A stretch of 46,275 nt of DNA from Pirellulales bacterium (GCA_035546535.1 DASZWQ010000079.1:1-46275), one strand, 5' to 3'. Positions 15,919 through 24,324 are shown, counted from the first letter of the stretch. A program made the numbers and translations. The notes: generated from the sequence alone by a model not told the origin.

Positions 15919-16494
15919 TTAGGCACCGATTTGTGCGAGCCAATCTCGCATGCTCATGCCAAGTCGCTCGACGTCTTCGGCCTCCAGATAGCCACTGTGC
16001 ATAATGATATTGCGAGACAATTCAACCGTTTTGAAGATATTCTTCACCCAATCAATCGATTGCACGATTGGTAGAAATACGTCCTGATTCGTGGTGAAGA
16101 TTGCCGACAGATCCTCAATGTCCGTGTATTCAAGTAGGGATGACCCTCGCTTCGCGTGCCAGCGAATCTTGTTTTCCTCGTCTCGTCGGCTTTCAGCCTT
16201 TTGGCGGCGCTTCTCGGGTACACACTTCGTCCACCAGTCATCGCCTATTTCTTCAAGCAGGCGTTTTTCGACAAATGCACGCACCGAGTTTTCAAAAGCC
16301 GTAATCGCTGAGAATACTACCGCCATCTCCTTGGCTCGTTGAACAATCTGCTCTTCGAGAAGGTCGAACGGAAGACGCGTCGCCACCGCGCCGATGCTAT
16401 CCGCTTCGGACTTCATTTGGCGGCTTGCTAATCGCACTGCCGTCTTGGTGAGCATTCCCCGGTACATAAACGCGTAGAGAGAATCGTCTTTCAT
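15919..16494 (-). CDS. Swt1-type HEPN domain protein, candidate RNase
   Basis: A 191-residue protein. The N-terminal half is helical (LLEEQIVQRAKEMAVVFSAI, ENSVRAFVEKRL). It is followed by GDDWWTKCVPEKRRQKAESR and SLLEYTDIEDLSAIF, then the HEPN motif RNIIMHS (R161-x4-H166) and a final ED-rich helix. This order (WW, charged stretch, LxxYTDxxDL, RN-x-I-x-HS) is that of Swt1-type HEPN domains. HEPN domains with R-x4-6-H are often metal-independent RNases in toxin-antitoxin, abortive infection and CRISPR systems. The start ATG overlaps the stop of the upstream DUF5343-like gene as ATGA, implying translational coupling. GC is visibly lower than in the flanking genes (60-base samples at 50-55% against about 70% in nfo), suggesting horizontal acquisition. 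Confidence 0.72.
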   Translation of the reverse strand: MKDDSLYAFMYRGMLTKTAVRLASRQMKSEADSIGAVATRLPFDLLEEQIVQRAKEMAVVFSAITAFENSVRAFVEKRLLEEIGDDWWTKCVPEKRRQKAESRRDEENKIRWHAKRGSSLLEYTDIEDLSAIFTTNQDVFLPIVQSIDWVKNIFKTVELSRNIIMHSGYLEAEDVERLGMSMRDWLAQIGA

Positions 16495-17099
16495 GCAAGA
16501 TGCCTGCGAAGGCTAGAGAAGAGGGCATCGTAAACCGCTTGATCCCGCGACTCTGGCAGAACGATTTGGATGTTGTAATGCAACTGCAATGGTGCGCTGC
16601 TGAGCGGCGCTGCTGGTACTTCTGGCGGCTTTTTATCCTCTTCAGGCGGCGGTTGCTTCTGGTCCTTTGGTTTGCGCGACCAATCGGCAAGACCACAGAG
16701 TGTGTAAAACGTGTTTGCCATCCAATTGATCACGTTATCCGACTTTTGGCCTTGTGTTAGAGTCTTGAATTTCCCTCGCACTTCTTCAACTTCGAGCGTT
16801 TGCGCAGCGCGATTTATGGCAAACAAATCTGCGTAAGCATCTTCGATAGCTTCGGCAAGCACCGCCGCAGATTGCGCTTGATCTAGAAAGTTGAAATACC
16901 TCTGCTGCGGAACACCATTATCGTCCAAAAAGCCCAGCCCCTTAAGCACACCGATATAAAGTCGATCGTTGCTGCTGCTGAATTCCAAGTCTTTGAGAAA
17001 TCTGGTCGTGAATCGCTCGGGCGCCTTAGCCGTGCGGAGCGCATTAAAGAACTCTTCGGCGTTCCCCGTTTTCACCAGGTAGTTGGTCATCAAGCCCAT
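16491..17099 (-). CDS. DUF5343-like protein, partner of the HEPN protein
   Basis: A 202-residue protein. The N-terminal part resembles DUF5343: FFNALRTAKAPERFTTRFL, a helix ending in LEFSSSNDR, GVLKGLGFLDDNGVPQQRYF, then LAEAIEDAYADLFAIN. This looks like a winged-helix style fold. A Pro/Lys/Glu-rich linker (about 141-165) leads to a C-terminal strand-helix, LHYNIQIVLPESRDQAVYDA. It is the first gene of a two-gene operon, with GTGAGG just before its ATG, and its stop overlaps the HEPN start by four bases. DUF5343 genes near Swt1-HEPN genes are familiar to me from other genomes but not functionally explained. A sensor or regulatory role for this subunit is inference. Confidence 0.65.
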   Translation of the reverse strand: MGLMTNYLVKTGNAEEFFNALRTAKAPERFTTRFLKDLEFSSSNDRLYIGVLKGLGFLDDNGVPQQRYFNFLDQAQSAAVLAEAIEDAYADLFAINRAAQTLEVEEVRGKFKTLTQGQKSDNVINWMANTFYTLCGLADWSRKPKDQKQPPPEEDKKPPEVPAAPLSSAPLQLHYNIQIVLPESRDQAVYDALFSSLRRHLA

Positions 17100-17495
17100 A
17101 CCGACCTCACGAATAAGTAAATGTGCGTTGGTAACATCCTAACGCTTGTGCGCCTGGGGTCAAACACCCACGGCGTCCATACTTGCACCCACGCAACACA
17201 CGCACCACGGCACAGGCCCAACCCTCTCGCCACGCACGACATCTCAACCTAGGCCAGCCTGCCGCTAGCGCAGCGCAATCTTTCGTGCCTAGCTCGATCG
17301 CGTGTCTCCAGCGCATGCGCCCACAAAGTCAACATGCGTAATGTGGTGCGTCTCAATTAACGAGTCTTCGCTTCGTTCTCGCTTGACAGGCGCTCGAAAA
17401 AGAATCGAGCGAAATGTTTGTCTCGCAGTTGACGAGTCGAAGTAAGGATGGTTCGATCCTGGTGTGTTTACATCATGCGAACGGAGAGCCCACAA

Positions 17496-17651
17496 ATGCC
17501 GTCATTAAGCAGGCCATTGATTCGAACGGCGATTGAGTACGACTGCCGTGGTCGCCGTGTCGTTAAGCACTTCGACGATTGCGACGCCGCACGTCGCTTC
17601 TTCGTGGCCAAGGATCGACAGGGCAAGCGCCCTCGCCTTATCATACTCTAG
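17496..17651 (+). CDS. Small basic protein, function unknown
   Basis: A 51-residue ORF with the core IEYDCRGRRVVKHFDDCDAA followed by RRFFVAKDRQGKRPRL. The pattern (Y-D-x-R-G-R-R-V-x-K-x-F, then A-A-R-R-F-x-x-A-K and G-K-x-P) resembles short conserved proteins I associate with planctomycete accessory regions, but I cannot name the family or function. GGAG at 17482-17485 about ten bases upstream supports the ATG at 17496; in-frame ATGs at 17475 and 17448 are alternatives. It is divergent from the DUF5343-HEPN operon and is the only ORF I credit in this 800-base space. Confidence 0.5.
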   Translation: MPSLSRPLIRTAIEYDCRGRRVVKHFDDCDAARRFFVAKDRQGKRPRLIIL

Positions 17652-17671
17652 CTCGTGAGAACCCCCGGTAG

Positions 17672-17690
17672 GGGTCAAAACAATTGACCC
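17672..17690. repeat. Perfect 7-bp hairpin GGGTCAA/TTGACCC
   Basis: GGGTCAA (17672-17678) and TTGACCC (17684-17690) with loop AACAA, directly after the small ORF at 17496-17651. There is no T-run after it on the plus strand. It may be a short palindromic repeat of the type common in such genomes or a transcript-end structure. Confidence 0.5.
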
Positions 17691-17913
17691 GCCCAGCGCG
17701 CAGATCGGCGAAAAGTGCGGTCGTTTCGCTGGGTCTGGTGCCTGATGGTGACGCCCTACGTCGGCTAACCGCCACAGTGCGCAGGGGCGGGAACGGCGCT
17801 AATTTGTCTCGAAACGCCTGTGCATTGCGGCGGCTAAGAGCACGAGCCAGCGGCCGTGCTTTTCCGCGCGAGCCGACAAGGATGCTCACAACGCGGCTGC
17901 GACGCGCGGCGGC

Positions 17914-18768
17914 CTACCGACCTTTCGAAACCGGTTCGAGCGAGTCGGCCTTGGCCGTCGATTCGGCGTGCGACGGCTTGTGCTCGGCCAGGAAGGCGTT
18001 GACCGCTTGGATATAGCGGCGACCGGCGGCCGTGCGCGGCTTTACCAGGTTGTAGTACGCGATGTAGTAGAGGGCCATGATGCCATCGCGCATGCCGATC
18101 TTCTTCCCCTCTTCGTACGTGCGCCCGTAGTAAGAAATCGGCACCTCGTACGTGCGGGCGTGCGTCTTACACACCATGGCCGTGATCTCGACCTCCATGC
18201 CGAAGCCTTTGCTCGTCAGCGTCAGCGGCTTGATTACGCCCGTGCGAAAGGCTTTGTAGCAGGTTTCGATATCGGTCATGTTGCGGTTGGTCAGCACGTT
18301 GGAAAGGAACGTCAAGCCGCGATTCGCCAGGTAGTGGTAGAAATACAGCACGCGCGATGCCTTGCGAACCATGAAGCGGCTGCCGTACACCACGTCGGCC
18401 TGCCCTTGGAGAATGGGAGCCAGGACGTCGGGGATCTCGGCCGGGTCGTACTCGAGATCGGCGTCCTGCACGATCACGATGTCGCCGCTGGCTTCGGAGA
18501 TCGCCCGGGCTATGGCGCTGGTCTTGCCCATGTTGCGCGGTTGGCAAATCAAATGCACGCGCGGATCGGTCTCGACGAACCCCCACACGATCTCGGCCGT
18601 TCGATCGGTGGATCCGTCGTCGACGACGACGATCTCGGCAAGGTCGACGGGCAATCCAAGCAGGCTCCGCAGGATGGTCGCGATCGTACTTTCTTCGTTG
18701 TACGCGGCAATAACGACCGAGACGCGTTGCTTGGCGGCCGATGCACACGGATCATGGTGCGCGGCCAT
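17914..18768 (-). CDS. Glycosyltransferase family 2
   Basis: A 284-residue GT-A fold glycosyltransferase of the dolichyl-phosphate-mannose synthase-like branch. Motifs in order: VSVVIAAYNEE, VVVDDGSTDRT, GKTSAIARA, the DxD-type metal site in VQDADLEYDP, VVYGSRF and TDIETCYKAFR, then GFGMEVEITA and YYGRTYEEGKK. This form usually transfers a sugar from a nucleotide donor to a lipid phosphate or an envelope glycan. There is no TM segment, so it is probably cytoplasmic or membrane-peripheral. The frame is open 33 residues further upstream, but the ATG at 18768 has AAGGAT eight bases before it and starts just ahead of the GT core. The next minus-strand gene upstream is a methyltransferase, possibly in a related pathway. 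Confidence 0.9.
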   Translation of the reverse strand: MAAHHDPCASAAKQRVSVVIAAYNEESTIATILRSLLGLPVDLAEIVVVDDGSTDRTAEIVWGFVETDPRVHLICQPRNMGKTSAIARAISEASGDIVIVQDADLEYDPAEIPDVLAPILQGQADVVYGSRFMVRKASRVLYFYHYLANRGLTFLSNVLTNRNMTDIETCYKAFRTGVIKPLTLTSKGFGMEVEITAMVCKTHARTYEVPISYYGRTYEEGKKIGMRDGIMALYYIAYYNLVKPRTAAGRRYIQAVNAFLAEHKPSHAESTAKADSLEPVSKGR

Positions 18769-19213
18769 CGATGGCGATCCTTGGTGAGCGGTTGAGCGGT
18801 TTGCGGCGATAGCCAATCGCGCGAAGAGGATCGCGCGAATCCTTGCAGATTGGCCCCGATTTGCCAATTGTCGCCAACGAGTAAGCCGATTTCAACTCGC
18901 GCCGCCTGGATTCGAGGCGTCGTCACGGGCCGGGAAATCCCGCCTAATCGCTTCAATCGGCACCATGGGGAAGGTGTTGCCAGCGAGCGCACTGTAAGGT
19001 GCTCGGCTACGCTGATCGACGGCGCTGATCGACGGCCCCTGCGAATTGCAACGTTTCGCGGGCGGCCTCCAGGAGACCTGCAAAGTTGAGATTCTGCGCG
19101 CGGATCTTCTGTAGCGGGCCTCTGTGCGGCCGGGAGTTCACGTGCGGCCTCCGGGGGTCACAGACCCCGGCCACAGACTTTGCACTTCTCCTGGGGCGGC
19201 CTCGACCATCGAA
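18769..19213. other. Intergenic region upstream of the GT2 gene
   Basis: A 445-base space between two minus-strand genes. At 19151-19170 CCGGGGGTC-ACA-GACCCCGG forms a strong hairpin of about eight pairs with one bulged G, flanked by GGCC on both sides. It lies about 40 bases after the methyltransferase stop and could mark its transcript end, although no T-run follows on the minus strand. Otherwise I see no gene. Confidence 0.45.
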
Positions 19214-20038
19214 TCATAACCGGAGCGGCGAGCGTTTGGGGGCGGTCGCGGAAATCGCCTGCAAGTCGTGTGCGATGTACATGCGCCGCAGCCACAGCGG
19301 ATGCGAAAACAATGAGTAGCGCTGCACGCCGCGCCACCGGTCGATCTTCACGTCCTCAGTGGCGTCATTAAACTCGTCAATCGCTAGAAGCTCGCCGGCA
19401 AAACGGTGGTTGATGTCCGAATCCACGTCATCGAAGTACATGAAGACACGCCGCAAGTTTCTACGATTGAGGCTTGACAGAATAGCAAGCGCGTGTCGTG
19501 TGGACGAGTAGTAGTCCAAATCGTAGGCAATAAAACCCACGGTCGGATGGCTGGAATTAATGAATTCGGGCACGGTCGTTGCCACATTGCCCAAGACGAG
19601 CTCCGTGCGGTCCGTGAGCTTGGCTTTCAGCGCATCCACGTCCATCGGATAGTCGCAGGGTGTCCAGAAATCAGGGTGGTCGCGATAGTCACCGCAGGAC
19701 TCTGGCAGGCCGCCGCCGCTGTCAAAACCGAAGACCTTGATTCGCACCCCCGTTTCAATTTCCACGTCACGGGCGCATCGCTCGAGCGCTAGCAGTCCAG
19801 CGCCCGAAGCCACGCCGAACTCGATGACGGAGATTTCTGACACGCCCTCCACCTTAGCCTGCTGGGCCCCCCGGTACACACCCAGCAGATAGTGCGGGCG
19901 CTCCGCGATGTTCCAGCGAACGCGCGTCATGGCCGTTGTGCGCACGTGCCGCAACACTTGCTGCGCCGCGAGCGTGAAGGGAGGTGTCTCGGCGACCTTG
20001 TTGACCCACGCCTTGATCTTCGAGAATGCAGCGTTCAT
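19214..20038 (-). CDS. Class I SAM-dependent methyltransferase, TylF-like
   Basis: A 274-residue protein. The SAM motif I is VIEFGVASGAG (residues 71-81), followed by FGFDSGGGLPES, a TylF/macrocin O-methyltransferase-like strand-loop. Later are VGFIAYDLDYYSSTRHAL and RVFMYFDDVDSD, with the acidic residues that bind a metal ion in TylF-type enzymes. It probably methylates a sugar or other hydroxylated substrate; the substrate is unknown. GAGGTG stands four bases before the ATG. The neighbouring glycosyltransferase on the same strand suggests envelope glycan decoration, which is inference. Confidence 0.75.
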   Translation of the reverse strand: MNAAFSKIKAWVNKVAETPPFTLAAQQVLRHVRTTAMTRVRWNIAERPHYLLGVYRGAQQAKVEGVSEISVIEFGVASGAGLLALERCARDVEIETGVRIKVFGFDSGGGLPESCGDYRDHPDFWTPCDYPMDVDALKAKLTDRTELVLGNVATTVPEFINSSHPTVGFIAYDLDYYSSTRHALAILSSLNRRNLRRVFMYFDDVDSDINHRFAGELLAIDEFNDATEDVKIDRWRGVQRYSLFSHPLWLRRMYIAHDLQAISATAPKRSPLRL

Positions 20039-20291
20039 CGGGCACCTCGCCGTTCGTAAGTGTCATCACGGGACTAGTCCTGCGTGGTCGGACTTCGCCG
20101 CGATGATTGCCGAGACGATGAGCCCATTGCGCCGAACTCCACGCCGAACATCGTCTTGTTGGTCGTCAAGCGCGCCCATGCTCAACTATGCTCAACTCCC
20201 TCTGCTTGAATTGCAACAGATGCGGGGCGCTCAATCTTATCTGCAGTCCGGTCCCTGAGCCAACCGGAGCGCGGGCTCTCATCCGGTTTCC

Positions 20292-20325
20292 GGTTGACGA
20301 TCCCGGCCGAGTCGTCAACCTTTTT
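20292..20325 (+). terminator. Terminator-like hairpin with T-run, no clear upstream gene
   Basis: GGTTGACGA (20292-20300) and TCGTCAACC (20312-20320) form a perfect 9-bp stem around an 11-base loop, followed at once by TTTTT (20321-20325). This is the form of a rho-independent terminator on the plus strand. No protein gene I trust ends just before it on that strand, so it could end a small RNA or an unrecognised short gene, or be chance. Confidence 0.45.
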
Positions 20326-20363
20326 CGCAGCGTGCGGGCACCGCTTTCGCAGCGTGCGGGCAC
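20323..20363. repeat. Short tandem direct repeat, 19 bases twice
   Basis: TTTCGCAGCGTGCGGGCAC occurs at 20323-20341 and again at 20345-20363, a 22-base period. The first copy overlaps the T-run of the preceding terminator-like hairpin. Function unknown; possibly a recent small duplication or paired protein-binding site. Confidence 0.7.
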
Positions 20364-20627
20364 GGCAATCGGCAAGCCCGAAGAATTGATGTGCCCACGA
20401 ATGCCCGCAGGAAAGTCGGTCGCTGCCGTGGCCTTTCGACGACAGAACGCACGGGTGTCCAAGGGTAAATCGTCCCGGTAAGGGGCGTCTTTTGCGGAAT
20501 CGTCAGCAAACGAGACGGCCGCATGTTCCCGTACCTGGAAAACCAGATAAGATCATGCCAGTCGGTTTCGGGCGGAAGATCGGCCGACCGCGGCGGCATC
20601 GATCTATTCCTTTCGCTGAGTCCTACG

Positions 20628-21776
20628 ATGGCCGTCGTTCTTGTCATCGCGAGCGTATGCCTGCTCGCGCTTGTGCTCTTGGATGGTTTCGAGACCATGG
20701 TCTTGCCGCGGCGCGTCACGCGGCGCTTTCGGCTGACGCGCTTCTTTTATCGCGGCCTATGGGTCCCCTGGCGACTGATCGCCATGCGCTTGCCGCGCGG
20801 CCGAATGCGCGAAGGCTGTCTGAGCATCTTCGGGCCGCTGTCGATTCTGCTGTTGTTTGCCTGTTGGATGGCGGCTTTGACCGTGGCCTTTGCCTGCCTG
20901 CACTGGTCGTTGGGGACCATCTTGCACATGCCCGGCGACGAGCAGATGCAGTGGACCGAGTACCTGTACATGAGCGGAACCACGATCTTCACGCTCGGCT
21001 ACGGCGATGTCGTGCCGCTCGACGCCGTGGGCCGGTTCCTGGCCGTGGCCGAAGCGGGCATCGGCTTTGGCTTCCTGGCCGTGGTCATCGGTTACCTGCC
21101 TGTGCTGTACCAGGCATTCTCGCGCCGCGAGACGATCATCTCGATGCTCGACGCGCGGGCCGGATCGCCGCCGTCCGGCGGCGCGCTGTTGGTGCGTGCC
21201 GCGGAAAGCCATGACGTGGAGGCCATTCGCCGGTTCTTGCAAGATCTGGAACAGTGGTCGGCCGAAGTCCTGGAAAGCCACTTGTCGTTTCCCGTGCTGA
21301 GCTTCTATCGCTCGCAGCACGACAACCAATCGTGGCTGGCGGCACTCACGGCCGCGCTCGACGCCTGTGCGCTCATCATCGCAATGATCAAGGACGTTGC
21401 GCCGTACCAGGCGCAGCTGACCTTCGCCATGGCGCGGCACGCGGCCGTGGACCTGGTGCTCGTGTTCCACGTTCCGCCGGACATCGATGCCCATGGGCGC
21501 ATGACGGACACGGCCCTCTCCCATCTGCGGGCCGCGCTCGCGAAAGCGAACATTCCCTTGCACGACGAAGCGACGGCCGCCGCCAAGTTTGCCGAGTTGC
21601 GGGCGATGTACGAACCGTTCGTCGTGGCGCTGGGTTGGTATTTTGTGTTCGCCGTGCCGCCGGTATTTCGCGAGACCGAAACGGTCGACAACTGGCAAAC
21701 CAGCGCCTGGATGCGGCGCACCGTGGGCATCGGCAAGCTGCGCGCCCGGCCGCCGAGCGACGAGCATTTCGCGTGA
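20628..21776 (+). CDS. Two-TM potassium channel family protein with large cytoplasmic domain
   Basis: A 382-residue ion channel protein. A first hydrophobic segment (1-27) starts at the chosen ATG, a second lies at about 68-93, then the pore helix and selectivity filter TLGYGD (122-127) and the last TM (about 133-160). The filter has Leu where most K+ channels have Val (TVGYGD). The remaining about 220 residues are soluble and contain no RCK/TrkA-N signature that I can see, so gating ligand is unknown. The frame is open 35 residues further upstream to 20523, but those residues are not hydrophobic and the ATG at 20628 leads directly into TM1. Confidence 0.82.
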   Translation: MAVVLVIASVCLLALVLLDGFETMVLPRRVTRRFRLTRFFYRGLWVPWRLIAMRLPRGRMREGCLSIFGPLSILLLFACWMAALTVAFACLHWSLGTILHMPGDEQMQWTEYLYMSGTTIFTLGYGDVVPLDAVGRFLAVAEAGIGFGFLAVVIGYLPVLYQAFSRRETIISMLDARAGSPPSGGALLVRAAESHDVEAIRRFLQDLEQWSAEVLESHLSFPVLSFYRSQHDNQSWLAALTAALDACALIIAMIKDVAPYQAQLTFAMARHAAVDLVLVFHVPPDIDAHGRMTDTALSHLRAALAKANIPLHDEATAAAKFAELRAMYEPFVVALGWYFVFAVPPVFRETETVDNWQTSAWMRRTVGIGKLRARPPSDEHFA

Positions 21777-21815
21777 CCGGCGTTGGTGCTTGAGTTCGTG
21801 CGCGCCTGGCGGGTT

Positions 21816-23192
21816 CTACGCTGCCGCCGTCTCGGCAGCTTCGGTCTTGGGAAACGTCAGTGACGCCAGTGCAAACCCCACGGCTGCCACGAGCATCAGG
21901 CCGGTGAAGAACCAGTAGTAGCTCGCGCCCGACAGCCTGCTTGGACCTTCCTCGGATTGAATGAGGGTGTTCACCAGTGCCGTGACGGCGTTCCCCAGGG
22001 AATTCGACAACAGCCAGATCGCCATGACCACCGACTTCATGCTCTTGGGCGCGACGCTGTACGAAAACTCGAGACCCGTGATCGAGACCATCACTTCCGC
22101 GGCTGTCAGCACGACGTAGGCCAGCCCCTGCCAGTAGATCGTGGGCGTCTGTTCACGGTCGATCATCACCTGTATCCAGCCCGACACGACGAAGGCCAGC
22201 GCCGTCAGGAACAGTCCGATCGCGATTTTGCGCACGGGCGTGAGTCGATACACCCGATTCACGGCCGGGTAGATCGCGTAGGAGAATATGGGAATGAAAA
22301 TCAGAATCAAGATGGGATTGAGCGTATGAATCTGTTCGGGATGCCACTCGATTCCAAAGGCGTGGCGATCCATGTTCCTGGCCTGCAGAATCCATTTCGT
22401 GCTGCTTTGGTCGTACAGGCTCCAGAAGATGGCCACGAATAAAGTGACAACGATCGGCGTGCGCAGTGCGCGCAAACCATCGGCCGTGAATACTTCGCGA
22501 ACGAAGTTCAACCCGCCAGGCGGAGCGTGTACGAATCGCTTGCGGCCGAGCCAGAAGATGAGCGTGGCCACCCCCATCAAGATGCCCGGCACGCCAAAAG
22601 CGACGTGGGGCCCGAACCTTTCATCGTGCAGCAGCCACGGAATCAAGATCGTGGAAAAGGAGGAGCCGAAGTTGATGGAGAAGTAAAACCATGAATACAC
22701 GCGCTCCAGCAGGTGGCGATTGCGCTCGCCGAATTGATCGCCGACGTTCGCCGACACGCACGGCTTGATGCCGCCCGAGCCGAACGCGATCAGCGCGAGT
22801 CCCAACTGCAGTGCCGCAAGCGGCGCGAGCCCCATTGCATTGCCGATTTGTGTGCCGCCAATCGACAGCACCAGGTGCCCCAGGCAGTAGATGAGCGAGA
22901 CCCAGAAAATCGTCCGATATTTTCCCAGCAGACCGTCGGACAAGAGCGCCCCGAGCATCGGGCAGAAATAGACGGCCGAGTAGAAGAACGACGTGGCGGC
23001 CGTGGCCTCGTCCTCGGTCATCGGCGTCGGCCGTCCGTGGACGTCGACCAGGTACATGGTCATGTACGTGACCAGGATCGACCGCATCCCGTAGTAGCTG
23101 AAACGCTCGGCCGCCTCGTTACCGATGATGTACGGGACGCCGCTGGGCATCCGATCGGTATCTTCCGGCACCGTGCGGTACGTCGTCGACAT
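21816..23192 (-). CDS. POT family proton-dependent oligopeptide transporter
   Basis: A 458-residue MFS-type transporter with about 12 or more TM segments. The POT signature GNEAAERFSYYGMRSILVTY lies near the N-terminus, including the ExxERFxYY proton-coupling motif. FGSGGIKPCVSANVGDQF matches the second POT signature, and FYFSINFGS the third. The family imports di- and tripeptides with protons across the cytoplasmic membrane. Start supported by GAGGAA upstream of ATG on the minus strand. It is convergent with the potassium channel gene, 39 bases apart. Confidence 0.94.
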   Translation of the reverse strand: MSTTYRTVPEDTDRMPSGVPYIIGNEAAERFSYYGMRSILVTYMTMYLVDVHGRPTPMTEDEATAATSFFYSAVYFCPMLGALLSDGLLGKYRTIFWVSLIYCLGHLVLSIGGTQIGNAMGLAPLAALQLGLALIAFGSGGIKPCVSANVGDQFGERNRHLLERVYSWFYFSINFGSSFSTILIPWLLHDERFGPHVAFGVPGILMGVATLIFWLGRKRFVHAPPGGLNFVREVFTADGLRALRTPIVVTLFVAIFWSLYDQSSTKWILQARNMDRHAFGIEWHPEQIHTLNPILILIFIPIFSYAIYPAVNRVYRLTPVRKIAIGLFLTALAFVVSGWIQVMIDREQTPTIYWQGLAYVVLTAAEVMVSITGLEFSYSVAPKSMKSVVMAIWLLSNSLGNAVTALVNTLIQSEEGPSRLSGASYYWFFTGLMLVAAVGFALASLTFPKTEAAETAAA

Positions 23193-23329
23193 CGTGTGCG
23201 GTTCCTCGCGGAGTGGGACGATAGCGCGTGGCGATCATCACGCGCCGGACTATCGCGGCAAGTTCGTTGCGCGCGGGCTGTCGCGAGGCGCTCGATGCGC
23301 ACGGATAGTCGCACAACCGCCGCCCTTCT

Positions 23330-24052
23330 TCAAGGGCGCTGCGCGTCGTCGGGCGGGGCCAGGCCGAGTTGCCGCCAGGGGTCGGGCAACGGCGCCAAGA
23401 TCGACACCATCTCTTGCGTCATGGGATGGCGAAACGTCACGCTCCGGCCGTGCAAGGCGATCGCACGCAACCGCTCGTCTTCGTGCTCCGGCCCGAACAG
23501 CTCGGCCGCGCCATAGAGCGTATCCCCCAACACCGGGTGGCCGCGTGAACCGCACTGGATGCGAATCTGGTGCGTGCGGCCGGTCTCCAGCTCGATTTCG
23601 AGCCACGTGCCCCAGCCGTGCCGGGCCAGGACGCGGTAGTGCAGCACCGCCTCGCGACCCTCGGCATGGCCGGCCGTGACGATTTCGGCGCGTGGCTCGC
23701 CCGGAACTTTGCGAACGAAATCGGTCCAGGTGCCGGCGTCGGGCGCGACCGAGCCGGCGACGCAGGCCCAATAGATCTTCCGCACCAAGCGCCCTTCGAA
23801 CTGCTCCGAGAGGCGCCGCGCGGCCCGGGCGTGCCGCGCAAAGATTAATGCCCCGGAGACGGGCCGATCGAGCCGGTGCGGCACGCCCAAGTAGACGTTG
23901 CCCGGCTTGTTGTCGCGGCGCTTGATCCAGGATTTGAGGCGCGACTCGAGGCTGTCGATGGCCGGCGGCGCTTGGGTAAGCAGTCCGGCCGGCTTGCAAA
24001 CGACCAGCACCGGCCCGGCTTCGTACAACAGCTCAACCTGGTCGTCGATCAT
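23330..24052 (-). CDS. RluA family pseudouridine synthase
   Basis: A 240-residue RNA pseudouridine synthase. The catalytic motif is HRLDRPVSG with D62. VVCKPAGLLTQ precedes it, and ELETGRTHQIRIQ and GHPVLGDTLYG follow, all characteristic of the RluA/RluC/RluD group. It isomerises uridine in rRNA or tRNA; the target site cannot be told. There is no S4 domain at the N-terminus, as in RluA/TruC-type short members. Confidence 0.93.
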   Translation of the reverse strand: MIDDQVELLYEAGPVLVVCKPAGLLTQAPPAIDSLESRLKSWIKRRDNKPGNVYLGVPHRLDRPVSGALIFARHARAARRLSEQFEGRLVRKIYWACVAGSVAPDAGTWTDFVRKVPGEPRAEIVTAGHAEGREAVLHYRVLARHGWGTWLEIELETGRTHQIRIQCGSRGHPVLGDTLYGAAELFGPEHEDERLRAIALHGRSVTFRHPMTQEMVSILAPLPDPWRQLGLAPPDDAQRP

Positions 24053-24324
24053 GCGCTAGCTGGGCAAGACGGTCGGCAAGCCTGTGAAAAACGTGGCCGC
24101 GCGGTCGCGGCACTCACAAATTCCGAATAACCACGTGATAGCATACCGCACGCGGCGCGCCATCCTGGTGGACGCGACTGGGGAGTTGTCAGGGAAGTGC
24201 CATGCTTTCCCCCATCGGGCGGAATCGGCATGCGGCGTACGAGGGCGCTCTAGGTCGTACCGCGCGGGACGGCTAAAATCCGGCCGCTTGCTTGCCGTCT
24301 GACCGTAGCGTTCGAGGCGTCGCC

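Larger units (their letters stand above)
17100..17913. other. Sparse region beside the DUF5343-HEPN operon
   Basis: An 814-base stretch with one small ORF (17496-17651). The part nearest the operon (17100-17250) must hold its promoter and leader, but no clear -35/-10 pair is seen. GCTCG (17391-17395) and CGAGC (17405-17409) form a small hairpin. The 17672-17690 hairpin is listed separately. The base composition is intermediate between the accessory pair and the GC-rich core genes. No integrase, transposase or direct-repeat boundary is recognisable. Confidence 0.4.
20039..20627. other. Divergent intergenic region with terminator-like hairpin and short tandem repeat
   Basis: A 589-base space between the divergent methyltransferase and potassium channel genes. 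Besides the terminator-like hairpin (20292-20325) and the 19-base tandem repeat (20323-20363) it contains an uninterrupted but unconvincing ORF at 20188-20481. The channel promoter should lie in the last 200 bases, but no boxes are certain. Confidence 0.4.

Noticed and set aside
17381..17420. TTGACA followed by A-rich sequence as a possible sigma-70 promoter
   Set aside because: No acceptable -10 box at 16-18 bases, so not listed as a promoter.
20323..20363. Possible CRISPR repeats
   Set aside because: Only two copies with a 3-base spacer; no array and no cas genes.
20188..20481. 97-residue plus-strand ORF
   Set aside because: Crosses the terminator-like hairpin and tandem repeat and has no domain or good ribosome-binding site.
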